Assembly (NCBI RefSeq): GCF_000412995.1
Contig: NZ_KE332512.1
Location: 2,203,959 to 2,267,958, forward strand
Source of the DNA: Treponema vincentii F0403
Lineage (GTDB): Bacteria; Spirochaetota; Spirochaetia; Treponematales; Treponemataceae
Direction: 5' to 3'
DNA: 64,000 bases
The notes beneath the pieces were generated by a model. That model searched no databases and was not told the DNA's origin. It saw only the letters and a program-made list of their open reading frames with translations. Numbering within the stretch: the stretch's first letter is position 1; each line of letters starts with the position of its first letter. Positions 49,878 through 59,470 of this stretch are shown in pieces. A program made the translations under genes and the position numbers.

Positions 49878-52800
49878 TCAATGATTCTGCCGGATGGAAG
49901 AGCCCGTTCCGGTTTTTATCACTTCAATCTTTTGCGGGATGCGGCTTTGCAGTTCGCCGACATGCGAGATGATGCCGACCATCCGGTTCCCGCGTATTTC
50001 GTCTAATATGCCGACGGCGTTTTCCAGGGCTTTTTCGTCGAGCGAGCCGAAGCCTTCGTCGATAAACATCGAATCTATTCGGATGCCGCCTGCCCGTGCT
50101 TGAATGGAATCGGCAAGACCGAGCGCAAGGCTGATGGAAGCCATAAAGGTTTCTCCGCCGGAGAGGGTCGCAGAGGGGCGGCACTTACCGGTGTAGGCGT
50201 CGGCAATTTCCAAGTCGAGGCCACGGTATGCGTTTCCCGTGCCGTGGTCTTCGCTGACGGCAAGCCGGTACCGTCCCTCGCTCATCCGCTCAAGCCGCTT
50301 ATTTGCAAACATGGTTACTTCATGCAAAAAGGCGGAAAGAATCCACGTGTCGAACTGGAGTTTCCGCGGATTGCTGCCGCACAGGTCTTTTGCAAGGGCT
50401 ACCCAGTTTTGCGCCTCCGCCGTTTTGACTGCGAGGGCTTTGGTTAATTCCGTGTGCTGGGCGTGCAGCTCCTCCAGCTTTGCCTTTTCCGTATTGAGGA
50501 CTTCGAGCCGCGCCTGTATTTCGTCATACCGTTTGCGCAGGGTTTCGACGGCGGCTTCCAGCTCGTCAAGGTCGCGCGGCTCCGTTGCGGAAACGTCTTT
50601 TTCAAGTCCGGCTGCCGCCTGCTTATACGCCGCATACTGCTCATAAAAAGTATCGATTTCCGTTTTCCACTGCGCGATTTCCGGTTCGCTGCACACGGCT
50701 TGCTGTAAATCCTCCAAATCGGCAAAACCTTCCTTAATATACGCGGCTTCGAGCTGCGCTGTTTTTTCGCTGCGCTGCTGTGCGCGTTCCCGGCCGTGCG
50801 TTTCCGCTGTGGAAAGTTCGCCGCGGATTCGTTCAAGGTTTTGCGCCGCTTCTGAAACATCGGTTTGATAGGCATTGATGGTCAGTTTGAGTTCCTGCAG
50901 CAGCGCTTCGCATTGCTCCAGCGCGGTTTCCGCATCGGGGATTTCAGCACCGGAGGCTTCGGCATCGAGGATTTTGAGCCTGCCACCGGTTCCTTGTTTG
51001 TCGGCTTTACCGGCAGCTTTCGTATCCGGAGCTGCCGTATCCGCTTCCGTATCTGCGCTCAACCGGACGGTGCATATATCTTCCGGCAGCTGCGAAAAGG
51101 CTTGGTCAAATTGGCGGCGTTTTTCCTGCAGCGCGGCGGAAACCCCGCTTAACTGCTGCTCCGCGCTGTGCTGCCGCTGCGCATAGTCTTGCCGTTCCCG
51201 CTGCAGATTGCGGGATTCCGATTCCAATGTTTTGTGTTCCGCAAAGGCCTTGCGTGATGCGTTATACGCCTGCAGCGCCTCGTTTATCCGCTGCGCGGTT
51301 TCCTTAATGCGGCTTTCCGCCGCATCCTTTCCGTCCGGAAAGGCGTCAGCGCTGCATTCTTTATACTGCAGCCGTAATTCTTCCGCAGCTGCCGCCCGTT
51401 CGTCTATTTGCTTTTGATAGTTTGTATAGGAAGCTTCCGCACCGGCGAGCGCTGCCTGCGCTTTTTCTTTTTCGTGCTGCAGCTTGGTTGCGCTCCGTTT
51501 TGCCGCTTCTATCCGCTCGTCAAAGCTGAACGCGCTTTGTGCGATGTCCTGCGCCGGTGCGGGATGGTGTACCGAACCGCAGACGGGGCAGGGCGTTCCT
51601 TCTTCAAGCTGTTCTGCGAGAGCCGCCGCCGCCCGCTGCCGTTCCGCAGCTTTTTTTTCTTCTTCTATTCTACTGATCTGTTCCGTTTGGATGTCATAGT
51701 CACGGGCAATCTCCGCAAGCTGCACCCGCGCATGAGCGGCAGCCTGTTCATAGCTGTGTAAAAAGGTGTTAAGCTGCTCATGCTTGCACAATATGTCGTG
51801 CATCTGTTTTTCCATATCGAGCCGGCTTTGCAGGCCGCGGTAGGCGTGTTCCCGCTCGTCGAGCGCATCGACGGCAGGGGTAAGGGTGGCGGTTTTTTCC
51901 GTAACGGCGGCAAGCTGCGCTTCGATGCGCTGCAGTTGCGCTTGAGCGGCAGCGGCGGCACGTTTCAGTTTATCCTCTTCCGCTTGTGCCGTGCCGATTT
52001 CCTGTTCCAGCACGGCGGCCTTCCGCAGCGAATCGATGACGGCATAGAGGCTGTCCCGCTGCTGCTCCTTAGCGGCTATGTCGCTCTGCCGATCCTGCAG
52101 GGCATTCATGCGGGCGGTCAGCTCTTCCATGCGTTTCCGCTTTTCCCGTATTTGCCGCTCATCCGTAGCGCAGGCTGCTTCCAGCTCAAGGAGCTGATTT
52201 ACGTGAACGGCCAGCGGAGTCGCCCGCTGCGCTTTTTCTATCTTCGCTTTTAAATTGAGGATATCTTCTTCGCGGACACGGCACGCTTCAAGTTCTTCGT
52301 TAATCCGCTCCAACTCTTTCCGCTTTTCCGCAAGTATTTTTTCCTGTTCAAGTTCGGTGTTCTTTGTCTGCAAAGCGGTAAGAACGCCGCCGTGCTCGTC
52401 CCTGATCCGGTCTATCTCGTTCAACAGCTCCGCGCGGTCGCTTTCGTAGCGGTGGTACACAAAGCGGGAGTGCAGGGTTTCGAGGTTTGCTTCTATTGTT
52501 TGCGCTTCCTGCTGCAGCTTGTCTGCGCGCAGTTTTGCCTCCTGCATCAGATCCGAGTACCGCTTGATCGGGAACAGGTGCATCAGCGTTTCTTTTTTAT
52601 CGCTCGACTGCGCCCGTAAAAACTGAGCAAATTCTCCCTGCGGCAATAGGACAATGCGGCTGAATTCCTTGTCGGAAAGTTTGATCAAGCTTTGGATCGC
52701 AGCGTCGGTTTCCCGTTTGTTGGTCGATGAGCGGTTCTCCCAGCTGCCGTTTCCGTAGTATTCAAGGGATACTTCTTCCGGCGTTTCCAGCTTTCGGCCT

Positions 52801-53099
52801 TCTTTTGTGTAGGGCAGCTGCCGTTTGATTCGGTACAGCTGCGCTCCGATGAAGAAGGTCAGCGTCACATCGGAGATTGCGTAGTCGTCTGCAAAGTGGC
52901 TCCGCAGATTCCTCATAACGCCCGATCTTCCGCCGAGCGGTTTACCGTAGAAAGCGTACGAGATTGCATCGAAGAGCGTAGTCTTTCCGGCGCCGGTTTG
53001 TCCGTAAATTAAAAAGAGGGAGCCGAGGGTGTCGAAGTCGACCCTGTGTTCGCCGGTAAAAGGGCCGATGTTGTGTAGTATCAGTTCTTTAGGTCTCAT
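49878..53099 (-). CDS. sbcC: SbcC-type exonuclease SMC-like ATPase
   Basis: ATPase arm of the SbcCD (Rad50/Mre11-type) complex that cuts hairpins and processes DNA ends. N-terminal Walker A FLIYGQTGAGKTTLFDAISYAFYG, long coiled coils with the zinc hook GTPCPVCGSVHHPAP in the middle, C-terminal signature ATLSGGETFMASISLALGLAD and Walker B SMFIDEGFGSLDEKALENA. Length about 1073 residues. The frame opens at 53168, but the added 23 residues (NKLERRLNALLALIGV) come from a 15-bp inverted repeat; start MRPKELILHNIGPF at 53099 fits the family. sbcD is immediately upstream on the same strand. Confidence 0.95.
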   Translation of the reverse strand: MRPKELILHNIGPFTGEHRVDFDTLGSLFLIYGQTGAGKTTLFDAISYAFYGKPLGGRSGVMRNLRSHFADDYAISDVTLTFFIGAQLYRIKRQLPYTKEGRKLETPEEVSLEYYGNGSWENRSSTNKRETDAAIQSLIKLSDKEFSRIVLLPQGEFAQFLRAQSSDKKETLMHLFPIKRYSDLMQEAKLRADKLQQEAQTIEANLETLHSRFVYHRYESDRAELLNEIDRIRDEHGGVLTALQTKNTELEQEKILAEKRKELERINEELEACRVREEDILNLKAKIEKAQRATPLAVHVNQLLELEAACATDERQIREKRKRMEELTARMNALQDRQSDIAAKEQQRDSLYAVIDSLRKAAVLEQEIGTAQAEEDKLKRAAAAAQAQLQRIEAQLAAVTEKTATLTPAVDALDEREHAYRGLQSRLDMEKQMHDILCKHEQLNTFLHSYEQAAAHARVQLAEIARDYDIQTEQISRIEEEKKAAERQRAAAALAEQLEEGTPCPVCGSVHHPAPAQDIAQSAFSFDERIEAAKRSATKLQHEKEKAQAALAGAEASYTNYQKQIDERAAAAEELRLQYKECSADAFPDGKDAAESRIKETAQRINEALQAYNASRKAFAEHKTLESESRNLQRERQDYAQRQHSAEQQLSGVSAALQEKRRQFDQAFSQLPEDICTVRLSADTEADTAAPDTKAAGKADKQGTGGRLKILDAEASGAEIPDAETALEQCEALLQELKLTINAYQTDVSEAAQNLERIRGELSTAETHGRERAQQRSEKTAQLEAAYIKEGFADLEDLQQAVCSEPEIAQWKTEIDTFYEQYAAYKQAAAGLEKDVSATEPRDLDELEAAVETLRKRYDEIQARLEVLNTEKAKLEELHAQHTELTKALAVKTAEAQNWVALAKDLCGSNPRKLQFDTWILSAFLHEVTMFANKRLERMSEGRYRLAVSEDHGTGNAYRGLDLEIADAYTGKCRPSATLSGGETFMASISLALGLADSIQARAGGIRIDSMFIDEGFGSLDEKALENAVGILDEIRGNRMVGIISHVGELQSRIPQKIEVIKTGTGSSIRQNH

Positions 53100-53112
53100 A
53101 CGCGGTTTCTTC

Positions 53113-53154
53113 GGAACGCCGATTAAAGCGAGGAGCGCATTTAATCGGCGTTCC
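53113..53154 (-). promoter_or_regulatory. 15-bp perfect hairpin just before sbcC start
   Basis: GGAACGCCGATTAAA and its complement around 12 nt, immediately ahead of the sbcC ATG. Could occlude or regulate translation or reduce readthrough from sbcD. Confidence 0.6.
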
Positions 53155-53227
53155 AACTTGTTTCTCATAAGTTCGTGATTGCAAATTGCATACGACCTTA
53201 TTACGAAACAAGAAGGTTCAGAGTTAC

Positions 53228-53259
53228 CACTGCTTAATCCGCATTCGGATTAAGCAGTG
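53228..53259 (-). repeat. 14-bp perfect palindrome spanning sbcD stop
   Basis: CACTGCTTAATCCG / CGGATTAAGCAGTG with a 4-nt loop. The sbcD stop codon (53234-53236) lies inside one arm. Confidence 0.7.
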
Positions 53260-54433
53260 CTTCCTTGCAGAGCTGTTCAAAAAGCTCCTGCTTCATTCGG
53301 TTCTGCTCGCCGTTGATGAGGCTTTCAAACCGGTTAAAATTTTCGGCTAAGGTGAGCGGATCCTCCGCCGTTCGCTCGCGGAGCGTCAGCTGCTCTTCCT
53401 CCTGTTCTTCCTGATTCATAAAGCTCTTTTGCCGGATGCTCAACAGGAACGGAAATTTTTGCCGCAGCAGCTGCATCGGGTGCGCAATGACCTCCGCATC
53501 GTTCAGCGTAATTTCCAGATAGTAGCCGCTCCATTCATCATAGAGATGTTCGGTAAAGAAGTTCGCAAAAGAGCCTTCAAGCCGCTTAAGCGGGCGTTCG
53601 GAAATGATGGGTATCCGCTCGATAGTGACCGGAGCTTTTGCGCCGTTTATGTCGGGCTGTTTCGGCGTACAGTCGATATCTATCGAAAGGACGCACTTGG
53701 CATCGTCGGATTCGTCAAAGGAGTAGGGGAGAGGCGAACCGGAATAATACATTCTGTCCGTTATCCGTTGGCAGCGGTGCAGGTGTCCGAGCGCAACATA
53801 GTCGAAGAATGAGAAAAAATCGGGATTGACGTATTCGGCGGTACCGATAAAGGTACGTTCGCTGGCGGAGCTTTGTCCGCCGATCGTAAAGAGGTGCGCC
53901 GCTAACAGCGCGGGTATGCCCGGCGGTACCGCTTGTTTTAGAATGTGCGACGCAACCGCCGCCATTTCCGCCTGCGAATCGCCTGCCGTGCGGTATGTTT
54001 CTTTTGTCTCTTCCGAAAAAGCGCCGAAGTTTAAAAACGGGAGTAGATATACCGCGAGTTTTTCCGTTCCCTTGGTAAGGATTACAGGGTCTGCAAGGCG
54101 GCTCGTATCCTGCGCAATGTAGATGCGCTGATTTTGCAGTATCTCGCGGGCAAAGGCGAGCCGCTGTGCGGAGTCGTGATTGCCGGGGATGATAAACACC
54201 GCCGTGTCGGGACAGTCCTCCCGTATCCGTGCGAGGAACTTGCTGAAAAGCGAAACTGCCTCGGCCGAAGGGATGGCTCGGTCGTACACATCGCCTGCAA
54301 TAATCAGCGCGGTATAGCCGTTCCGGGTAAGGATATCATGAATGTCGTTCAGCATTTTTTCCTGCACACCCAACAGCGGCGTTTCGTGCAATGTCTTTCC
54401 TAAATGCAAATCGGCGGTATGGAGCAGTTTCAT
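53234..54433 (-). CDS. sbcD: SbcD exonuclease (Mre11-like)
   Basis: Nuclease of the SbcCD complex with Mn2+-dependent 3'-5' exonuclease and hairpin-cleaving activity. Metal-binding motifs: LHTADLHLGKTLH (residues 4-16), IIAGDVYDRAIPSAEAVSLF, FIIPGNHDSAQR, LLAAHLFTIGGQSSASERTFIGT and VALGHLHRCQR. Residues about 330-399 hold the C-terminal domain with a coiled coil (FMNQEEQEEEQLTL). Length 399, normal. Precedes sbcC; the 135-bp gap has two hairpins. Palindrome-cutting enzymes in a palindrome-rich genome segment may be noteworthy but this is only suggestive. Confidence 0.95.
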   Translation of the reverse strand: MKLLHTADLHLGKTLHETPLLGVQEKMLNDIHDILTRNGYTALIIAGDVYDRAIPSAEAVSLFSKFLARIREDCPDTAVFIIPGNHDSAQRLAFAREILQNQRIYIAQDTSRLADPVILTKGTEKLAVYLLPFLNFGAFSEETKETYRTAGDSQAEMAAVASHILKQAVPPGIPALLAAHLFTIGGQSSASERTFIGTAEYVNPDFFSFFDYVALGHLHRCQRITDRMYYSGSPLPYSFDESDDAKCVLSIDIDCTPKQPDINGAKAPVTIERIPIISERPLKRLEGSFANFFTEHLYDEWSGYYLEITLNDAEVIAHPMQLLRQKFPFLLSIRQKSFMNQEEQEEEQLTLRERTAEDPLTLAENFNRFESLINGEQNRMKQELFEQLCKEALLNPNAD

Positions 54434-54830
54434 CCTTTGTACTGTATGACTAATAGAACATTCTGTAAAGGGGAGAGGGATAATTCTTAATTATGAATTG
54501 TTTACACCTTCCACTCAATGCCTTTTTGGAAGTTATTCCACATAGTTGCGTTGGGTACAATGAAAAATAAACTAACTAAAAAGATGATCGAACGTTATTA
54601 AAAGAGCGGCCTACCTAAGAAAAAGAGCCTAAAATTCGGGTTTTTAGAGGTGCATTGATTACGGTACCGGCAAAAATTCCAGAGTATTCTCCTGATGCAG
54701 TATCGAATCTCGCTATTCAGTCAGTTCGGCGTATCCGTTCTTTTTGCAAAATCGGAGATAGAACATCTGATTAAATGAATGCTGAAAACCTGTGCTATAT
54801 CCATCCTATGAATAAACCGTGAAATATTCA
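54434..54830. other. 400-bp intergenic region, no gene recognised
   Basis: Between sbcD and the tetR promoter. A frame near 54640-54775 on the plus strand (VFRGALITVPAKIPEYSP and so on) lacks a start and matches nothing I recognise. AT-rich compared with flanks. Confidence 0.35.
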
Positions 54831-54886
54831 TTGACAGAAATCCGATATCTTGCTATATTAGCAATGAATAAAATACAAAATATTCA
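54831..54886 (+). promoter_or_regulatory. tetR operon promoter and operator-like inverted repeat
   Basis: TTGACA (54831-54836), 17-nt spacer, TATATT (54854-54859). Five nt later a perfect inverted repeat TGAATA ... TATTCA (54865-54886, 10-nt centre) covers the start of transcription, a normal site for TetR autorepression. A related half, gtgaaatattca, lies at 54819-54830. Confidence 0.7.
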
Positions 54887-54915
54887 CAGGGTTGCAAAAT
54901 AACGATGGAGAAGGC

Positions 54916-55512
54916 ATGGCAAGAGCATTTACGGAAGAAGAACGGATAAAAATAAAAGAAAAGATAATGGAAGCTGCTCTCGATTTATTCCACGATAAGG
55001 GGACAAAGGCTTTGAGCATAGCGGAGCTGACAAAACGTGCCGGTATTGCGCAAGGGACTTTCTATAATTTTTGGAAGGATAAAGAAGCGCTGATTATCGA
55101 AGTTATCACATATCGCTCAATACAAAAACTGCACAACATTGAAGAGGAGTTCCCGCATTCGCTCAAGGATCCGGCAGCGTTTCTAACGGATATTGTATAC
55201 AGGTATTCGGTCGATCTTGTGATTAAAATTAAAACACAGCCGGTCTATAAAGATGCGTTTAAGATATTTGAAGCAAAGGGTCCGCAGGAAGCACATAAAA
55301 TGGAAGTATTGTATCAAGATTTTTTTGAGAGACTTATACAGTATTGGCTAAAAAACGGTGCAATAAAAAGAGTAGATAAAAAAGGGTTAATGAACGCATT
55401 TGTGGGAAGTTCCATATTATGCGCCCGGTATTATCAGTTTGATGAAGCATATTTTAATGAAATATTGCGGACATATATCGCCGCAATGGTGAATAAGTAC
55501 ATAGAAGTATAA
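54916..55512 (+). CDS. TetR-family transcription regulator
   Basis: A 198-residue repressor. HTH region at residues 10-55: KIMEAALDLFHDKGTKALSIAELTKRAGIAQGTFYNFWKDKEALIIEVI, textbook TetR_N. The ligand-binding C-terminal domain (60-190) is not assignable. It opens a three-gene run ahead of the phosphotransferase-like enzyme (17 bp) and a MATE exporter, so it most likely controls them and senses a drug or metabolite. The operator candidate in front of the gene suggests autorepression. ATG at 54916 has ggagaagg; TTG at 54892 is less likely. Confidence 0.93.
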   Translation: MARAFTEEERIKIKEKIMEAALDLFHDKGTKALSIAELTKRAGIAQGTFYNFWKDKEALIIEVITYRSIQKLHNIEEEFPHSLKDPAAFLTDIVYRYSVDLVIKIKTQPVYKDAFKIFEAKGPQEAHKMEVLYQDFFERLIQYWLKNGAIKRVDKKGLMNAFVGSSILCARYYQFDEAYFNEILRTYIAAMVNKYIEV

Positions 55513-55529
55513 CAATCGGGAGGAATATC

Positions 55530-58001
55530 ATGCTAATACTTGATTTTACACAAATACATAAAGACGACGTATTAATTGCCGGCGGTAAAGGAGCTAATTT
55601 GGGTGAAATGACTGCCGCAGGAATAAATGTACCGAAAGGGTTTGTCATTACCGCCGATGCGTATCGGGAATTTTTAAAAGAAAATCACATTGACGAGTTT
55701 ATTGCACACGGTCTTAAACAAGCGCACACGGATGAACATACATTATCTGCCGTTGCCGCAGAGTTCCGGGAAAAAATCACAGCGGGACATTTCCCTGCTG
55801 AATTGGAAAAAGAAATAAGAGCAAAATATGCAGAACTTGGTGAATCTAAAAGAGTTGCAGTTCGTTCATCGGCAACGGCGGAAGATTTACCCGATGCGAG
55901 TTTCGCAGGTCAACAGGAAACGTATTTGAACGTACAAGGCATAAATGATGTGCTGCTTCAAATCCGGAATTGCTATGCGTCCCTCTGGGGAGAGAGAGCG
56001 GTAAGCTATCGTCTTAACCAAGGATACGATCAAAGTGCCGTTGCGATTGCAGTTGTCATTCAGAAAATGGTGGAAAGCGAAAAAGCGGGTGTGCTGTTTA
56101 CGGTCAATCCGGTAACGTACAATAAAGATGAAATGCAGATCAATGCAAGCTACGGGTTAGGCGAAAGCGTTGTTTCGGGACGGGTAACGGCGGATAGCTA
56201 TATTGTAAATAAGAACGGAGCTATACGCGAAGTAAGCATCGGCAGCAAAGAAACGCAAATCGTCTATGCCGATAAACATACAAAGGAAGAACCGGTAAGC
56301 CCCGAAAAAAGAGCAGCCCGTGCTTTAAATGATACGGAGATTGCAGGGCTCGTGCAAGCCGGATTAAAAATAGAAAAGCACTATGGTATGCCGATGGATA
56401 TTGAATGGGCAATACAAAACAATGAAATCTATATTGTGCAGGCACGCGCAATAACCGCATTAAAAAATAACGATGATGAAGAGCGCATTCAAGCATATAT
56501 CAAAGACAATAAATTAACAAAAATGATGAAAGGGAATATGGCTTTTCAGTTTGAGAAAATGCCGTTTGCATATCGCGCGCTTGATTTTGATTACATGATT
56601 GCAATTAACGATCAAAAAGCACGGATATTTGCGGAAGGCGGCATTATTTTTAATTCAAATCCTAAAATTGATGACGATGGGATTCAAACGCTTCCGGAAA
56701 ATAAAAAAGGGTTTACTCGACATATCTTTCATATCTTTACGATGATAAAGATGTTTAAAAATTTTGAGTATTGTGCCGGTGTGTGTAAAAAGTTTATGCT
56801 TCATTATGAAAAAGAAATAGAGCTCATTAAATCTTTCGACTTTGAGAATATGAGTTTAGCTGAATGTAAAAAATTCATGGAGCATAGTTACGAGCTTATT
56901 CAGCATCTTGCTTATGATAGGTTTAAATATTCGTTATTTCCATCCATGCTGATGAGTAAGAAATTCACAAAAATGATTCAGCGTGTAAACAAACATTATT
57001 CCGCATTCGATTTTTATTGGGAACTGGATAATAAGACGGCTGTAGTTACAAACGATATTTCATGCATAGCCGATAGCATAAAAACAAATACGGCTTTAAC
57101 GGAAGCTGTTATGGCCGGTACATCATTTGAATCGCTGTGTAAAGATTTCCCTGCATTTAAAAACCTTGCAGACGAGTTTATAAAAAACAACGGCTTTAAG
57201 TCGGATTATAACTGCTATTGTATTGAAGCAAAAACGTTTATCGAAGATCCGGATCGGCTTGTGAATATTATCCGTCCGCTTTTAAGTAAAGATGGAAAAG
57301 ACACTCATAACGGAAAGGATAAAAATTATGCGGAATTATTGAAGAAATTGCAGCGTATTTACGGCCGCACATATCCGCGTATAGAAAAAGACATACAAAA
57401 TTTCCGGTATTTTCATGTTGTCCGCGAAGAATCGCAGTATTTGTGGGAAACGCTCTTTTATTATGTCAGACAGTGCGTTAAGCGGATAAATATACTGCTG
57501 TTGCAGAACGACGATTACAAGCACGGCATTGCAAATCTTTTTCACCGTGAATTAATCGAAGTGCTTGAAACAGGCGCTATTATCGATACCTACAAAGAAA
57601 AGATACAAAGACGGAATGCGGCATTCCCGCTTGCAGAAAAAGTGTGGGAAGCGTCAAAGCTGCTTGTGTTTGATTCAAAGGGTAATGTGTTGAAAGGGGT
57701 AAGCGGCAGTCCGGGAGTTGCCGTAGGAAAAGCATGTCTTATTTCAACTCCGGCAGAATTTTATAAAATGCAAAAAGGCGATGTGCTGGTATGCCGCCTG
57801 ACCGATCCTGAGTGGACTCCTCTTTTTACGCTTGCAAGTGCCGTGGTAGCCGATACCGGTTCTGCGTTAAGTCATGCAGCCATTGTCGCACGGGAATTTA
57901 ATATACCGGCGGTACTGGGTGTCGGCTTTGCTACTGCAAAATTCAAAGACGGCGACATGATTACAGTCGACGGAAACAAAGGCGAAGTACGGAGCTGCTG
58001 A
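55530..58001 (+). CDS. PEP synthase/rifampin phosphotransferase-like enzyme
   Basis: 823 residues in three parts: N-terminal PPDK_N/ATP-grasp domain (about 1-315: GGKGANLGEMTAAGI, AVRSSATAEDLPDASFAGQQET, AGVLFTVNPVT, MDIEWAIQNNEIYIVQAR), a central region without similarity that I recognise (about 320-730), and a C-terminal swivelling phospho-His domain (ALSHAAIVAREFNIPAV, His near residue 782). This is the architecture of rifampicin phosphotransferase Rph (about 870 residues), which inactivates rifamycins. A true PEP synthase would have the PEP-binding C-terminal barrel, absent here. Context of TetR and MATE supports a detoxifying role; substrate is inference. Good site (gggaggaat). Confidence 0.85.
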   Translation: MLILDFTQIHKDDVLIAGGKGANLGEMTAAGINVPKGFVITADAYREFLKENHIDEFIAHGLKQAHTDEHTLSAVAAEFREKITAGHFPAELEKEIRAKYAELGESKRVAVRSSATAEDLPDASFAGQQETYLNVQGINDVLLQIRNCYASLWGERAVSYRLNQGYDQSAVAIAVVIQKMVESEKAGVLFTVNPVTYNKDEMQINASYGLGESVVSGRVTADSYIVNKNGAIREVSIGSKETQIVYADKHTKEEPVSPEKRAARALNDTEIAGLVQAGLKIEKHYGMPMDIEWAIQNNEIYIVQARAITALKNNDDEERIQAYIKDNKLTKMMKGNMAFQFEKMPFAYRALDFDYMIAINDQKARIFAEGGIIFNSNPKIDDDGIQTLPENKKGFTRHIFHIFTMIKMFKNFEYCAGVCKKFMLHYEKEIELIKSFDFENMSLAECKKFMEHSYELIQHLAYDRFKYSLFPSMLMSKKFTKMIQRVNKHYSAFDFYWELDNKTAVVTNDISCIADSIKTNTALTEAVMAGTSFESLCKDFPAFKNLADEFIKNNGFKSDYNCYCIEAKTFIEDPDRLVNIIRPLLSKDGKDTHNGKDKNYAELLKKLQRIYGRTYPRIEKDIQNFRYFHVVREESQYLWETLFYYVRQCVKRINILLLQNDDYKHGIANLFHRELIEVLETGAIIDTYKEKIQRRNAAFPLAEKVWEASKLLVFDSKGNVLKGVSGSPGVAVGKACLISTPAEFYKMQKGDVLVCRLTDPEWTPLFTLASAVVADTGSALSHAAIVAREFNIPAVLGVGFATAKFKDGDMITVDGNKGEVRSC

Positions 58002-58002
58002 G

Positions 58003-59361
58003 ATGGATGATGCAAAAGAATTACGACGCCGCGCTATTTTAACAAAACCGATTTTTCCGCTCTTGATTAAAATGTCAATCCCGACAATCATCGGTATGTT
58101 GGTAAGCGTTATATATAATGTAACGGATACGTTTTTTGTCGGGCGCTTGCATAATCGATCGATGATTGCTGCAATCGGCGTTGTATTCAGTTTTGTCAGC
58201 ATTATTCAGGCAATCGGTTTTTGGTACGGTTACGGCAGCGGAAATGTCATGTCAAAAAAAATCGGAGAAAAAGATTATGCCGAAGCGGAGATCATTTCTT
58301 CAATAGGCATCATCATTGCAATCACAACCGGCATCATCATTGCAATAACCGCAAGTATTTTTATCGTACCGCTTTCACGCCTGATCGGCGGCAACGCTTC
58401 GCAAGATGTGCTGACCTTTACCGTGCAGTATTTGCGCATCATTATCATCAGTATTCCGTTCAGCCTGTATGCAGTAACGGTGTATAATCAGCTGCGCCTT
58501 TGTGGAAATGTACGGGACGGAATGACCGGATTGCTGTCCGGAATGCTCAGCAATATGGCGCTGGATCCGCTGTTGATGTTTGTCTTTAAGATGGGCTTTA
58601 TCGGTGCAGGATATGCGACGCTCGCAGGACAGATTATCGGGTGCATCGTCCTTACGCTCTTAGCGAAACGCCATGGGAATATTCCTATCAGCATAAAGAA
58701 GGCGCAGTACAGCAAAACACGTATGTATCATATTCTTGCAGGCGGTCTTCCTAATTTTTCGCGGCAGGCAATTACCGGAGGTGCATTGGTGTTGCTGAAT
58801 GTCGCCGCTGCGCATTATGGCGAAAGCATGATAGCGGCCTTAACGGTAAGTTCCAAGATTATTGCATTGGCTTTTATGATTATGATCGGATGGGGGCAAG
58901 GCTTTCAGCCGATTTGCGCTATGAATTACGGCGCGAAACAATACGGCCGAGTAAAAAAAGCATTTAGTATTACGGTTATTGCAGGAACGTTTTTTTTACT
59001 GCTCGCGGCAATCGCCCTGTACATCTTTGCAGAGCAATGTATCGGAATTATCTCTAACGATGCCGAGGTCGTTTCCACCGGAAGCACACTATTGCGGATG
59101 CAATGCTTTACCCTGCCGCTGATGGCGCCTTTTGCCGTGAGCAGTATGTTCATGCAAAACATCGGCAATTATTTTTCCGCACTGATCATATCGATTTCAC
59201 GGCAGGGACTGTTTTATATCCCGCTTTTATACATTCTCCCGGCCTTGTACGGAAAAACCGGTATCTACCTACTACAGCCCGCCGCAGATTTTTTATCGTT
59301 CATACTTGCCGTTACGATTGTTTACAGGTGGTATAGGAAATTTATAAAAACGAGCTTTTAA
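58003..59361 (+). CDS. MATE-family multidrug efflux transporter
   Basis: A 452-residue transporter with 12 membrane helices, driven by Na+ or H+ gradient. NorM/DinF-type features: N-terminal PIFPLLIKMSIPTIIGMLVSVIYNVTDTFFVGR, IGFWYGYGSGNVMSKKIGEKDYAEA, AGYATLAGQIIGCIVL and MIGWGQGFQPICAMNYGAKQYGRVKKAF. Two halves of six helices are visible as a repeat. Start is 2 nt after the stop of the PEP-enzyme gene (TGAGATGG), so it is translated from the same transcript. Likely exports drugs that the partner enzyme modifies or that the regulator senses. Confidence 0.93.
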   Translation: MDDAKELRRRAILTKPIFPLLIKMSIPTIIGMLVSVIYNVTDTFFVGRLHNRSMIAAIGVVFSFVSIIQAIGFWYGYGSGNVMSKKIGEKDYAEAEIISSIGIIIAITTGIIIAITASIFIVPLSRLIGGNASQDVLTFTVQYLRIIIISIPFSLYAVTVYNQLRLCGNVRDGMTGLLSGMLSNMALDPLLMFVFKMGFIGAGYATLAGQIIGCIVLTLLAKRHGNIPISIKKAQYSKTRMYHILAGGLPNFSRQAITGGALVLLNVAAAHYGESMIAALTVSSKIIALAFMIMIGWGQGFQPICAMNYGAKQYGRVKKAFSITVIAGTFFLLLAAIALYIFAEQCIGIISNDAEVVSTGSTLLRMQCFTLPLMAPFAVSSMFMQNIGNYFSALIISISRQGLFYIPLLYILPALYGKTGIYLLQPAADFLSFILAVTIVYRWYRKFIKTSF

Positions 59362-59441
59362 AACTTTCCGGGTATAGAGTGATATTAACGTGCGAAAAAA
59401 ATAATATTAAAGCAACGGCGGAACAAATAGAGAAAGAATAA

Positions 59442-59470
59442 TTAACATAAATCAAAAAATAGTGTATATT
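59442..59470 (+). promoter_or_regulatory. ileS promoter
   Basis: TTAACA (59442-59447), 17-nt spacer, TATATT (59465-59470); leader of about 160 nt without a T-box. Confidence 0.6.

Noticed and set aside
53100-53168. N-terminal extension of SbcC by 23 residues
   Set aside because: Encoded by a perfect hairpin; family N-terminus begins at MRPKELIL and the extension lacks a ribosome site.
54640-54775. Small ORF-like stretch between sbcD and tetR
   Set aside because: No start codon, about 45 residues, no similarity recognised; may be a gene remnant, not claimed.
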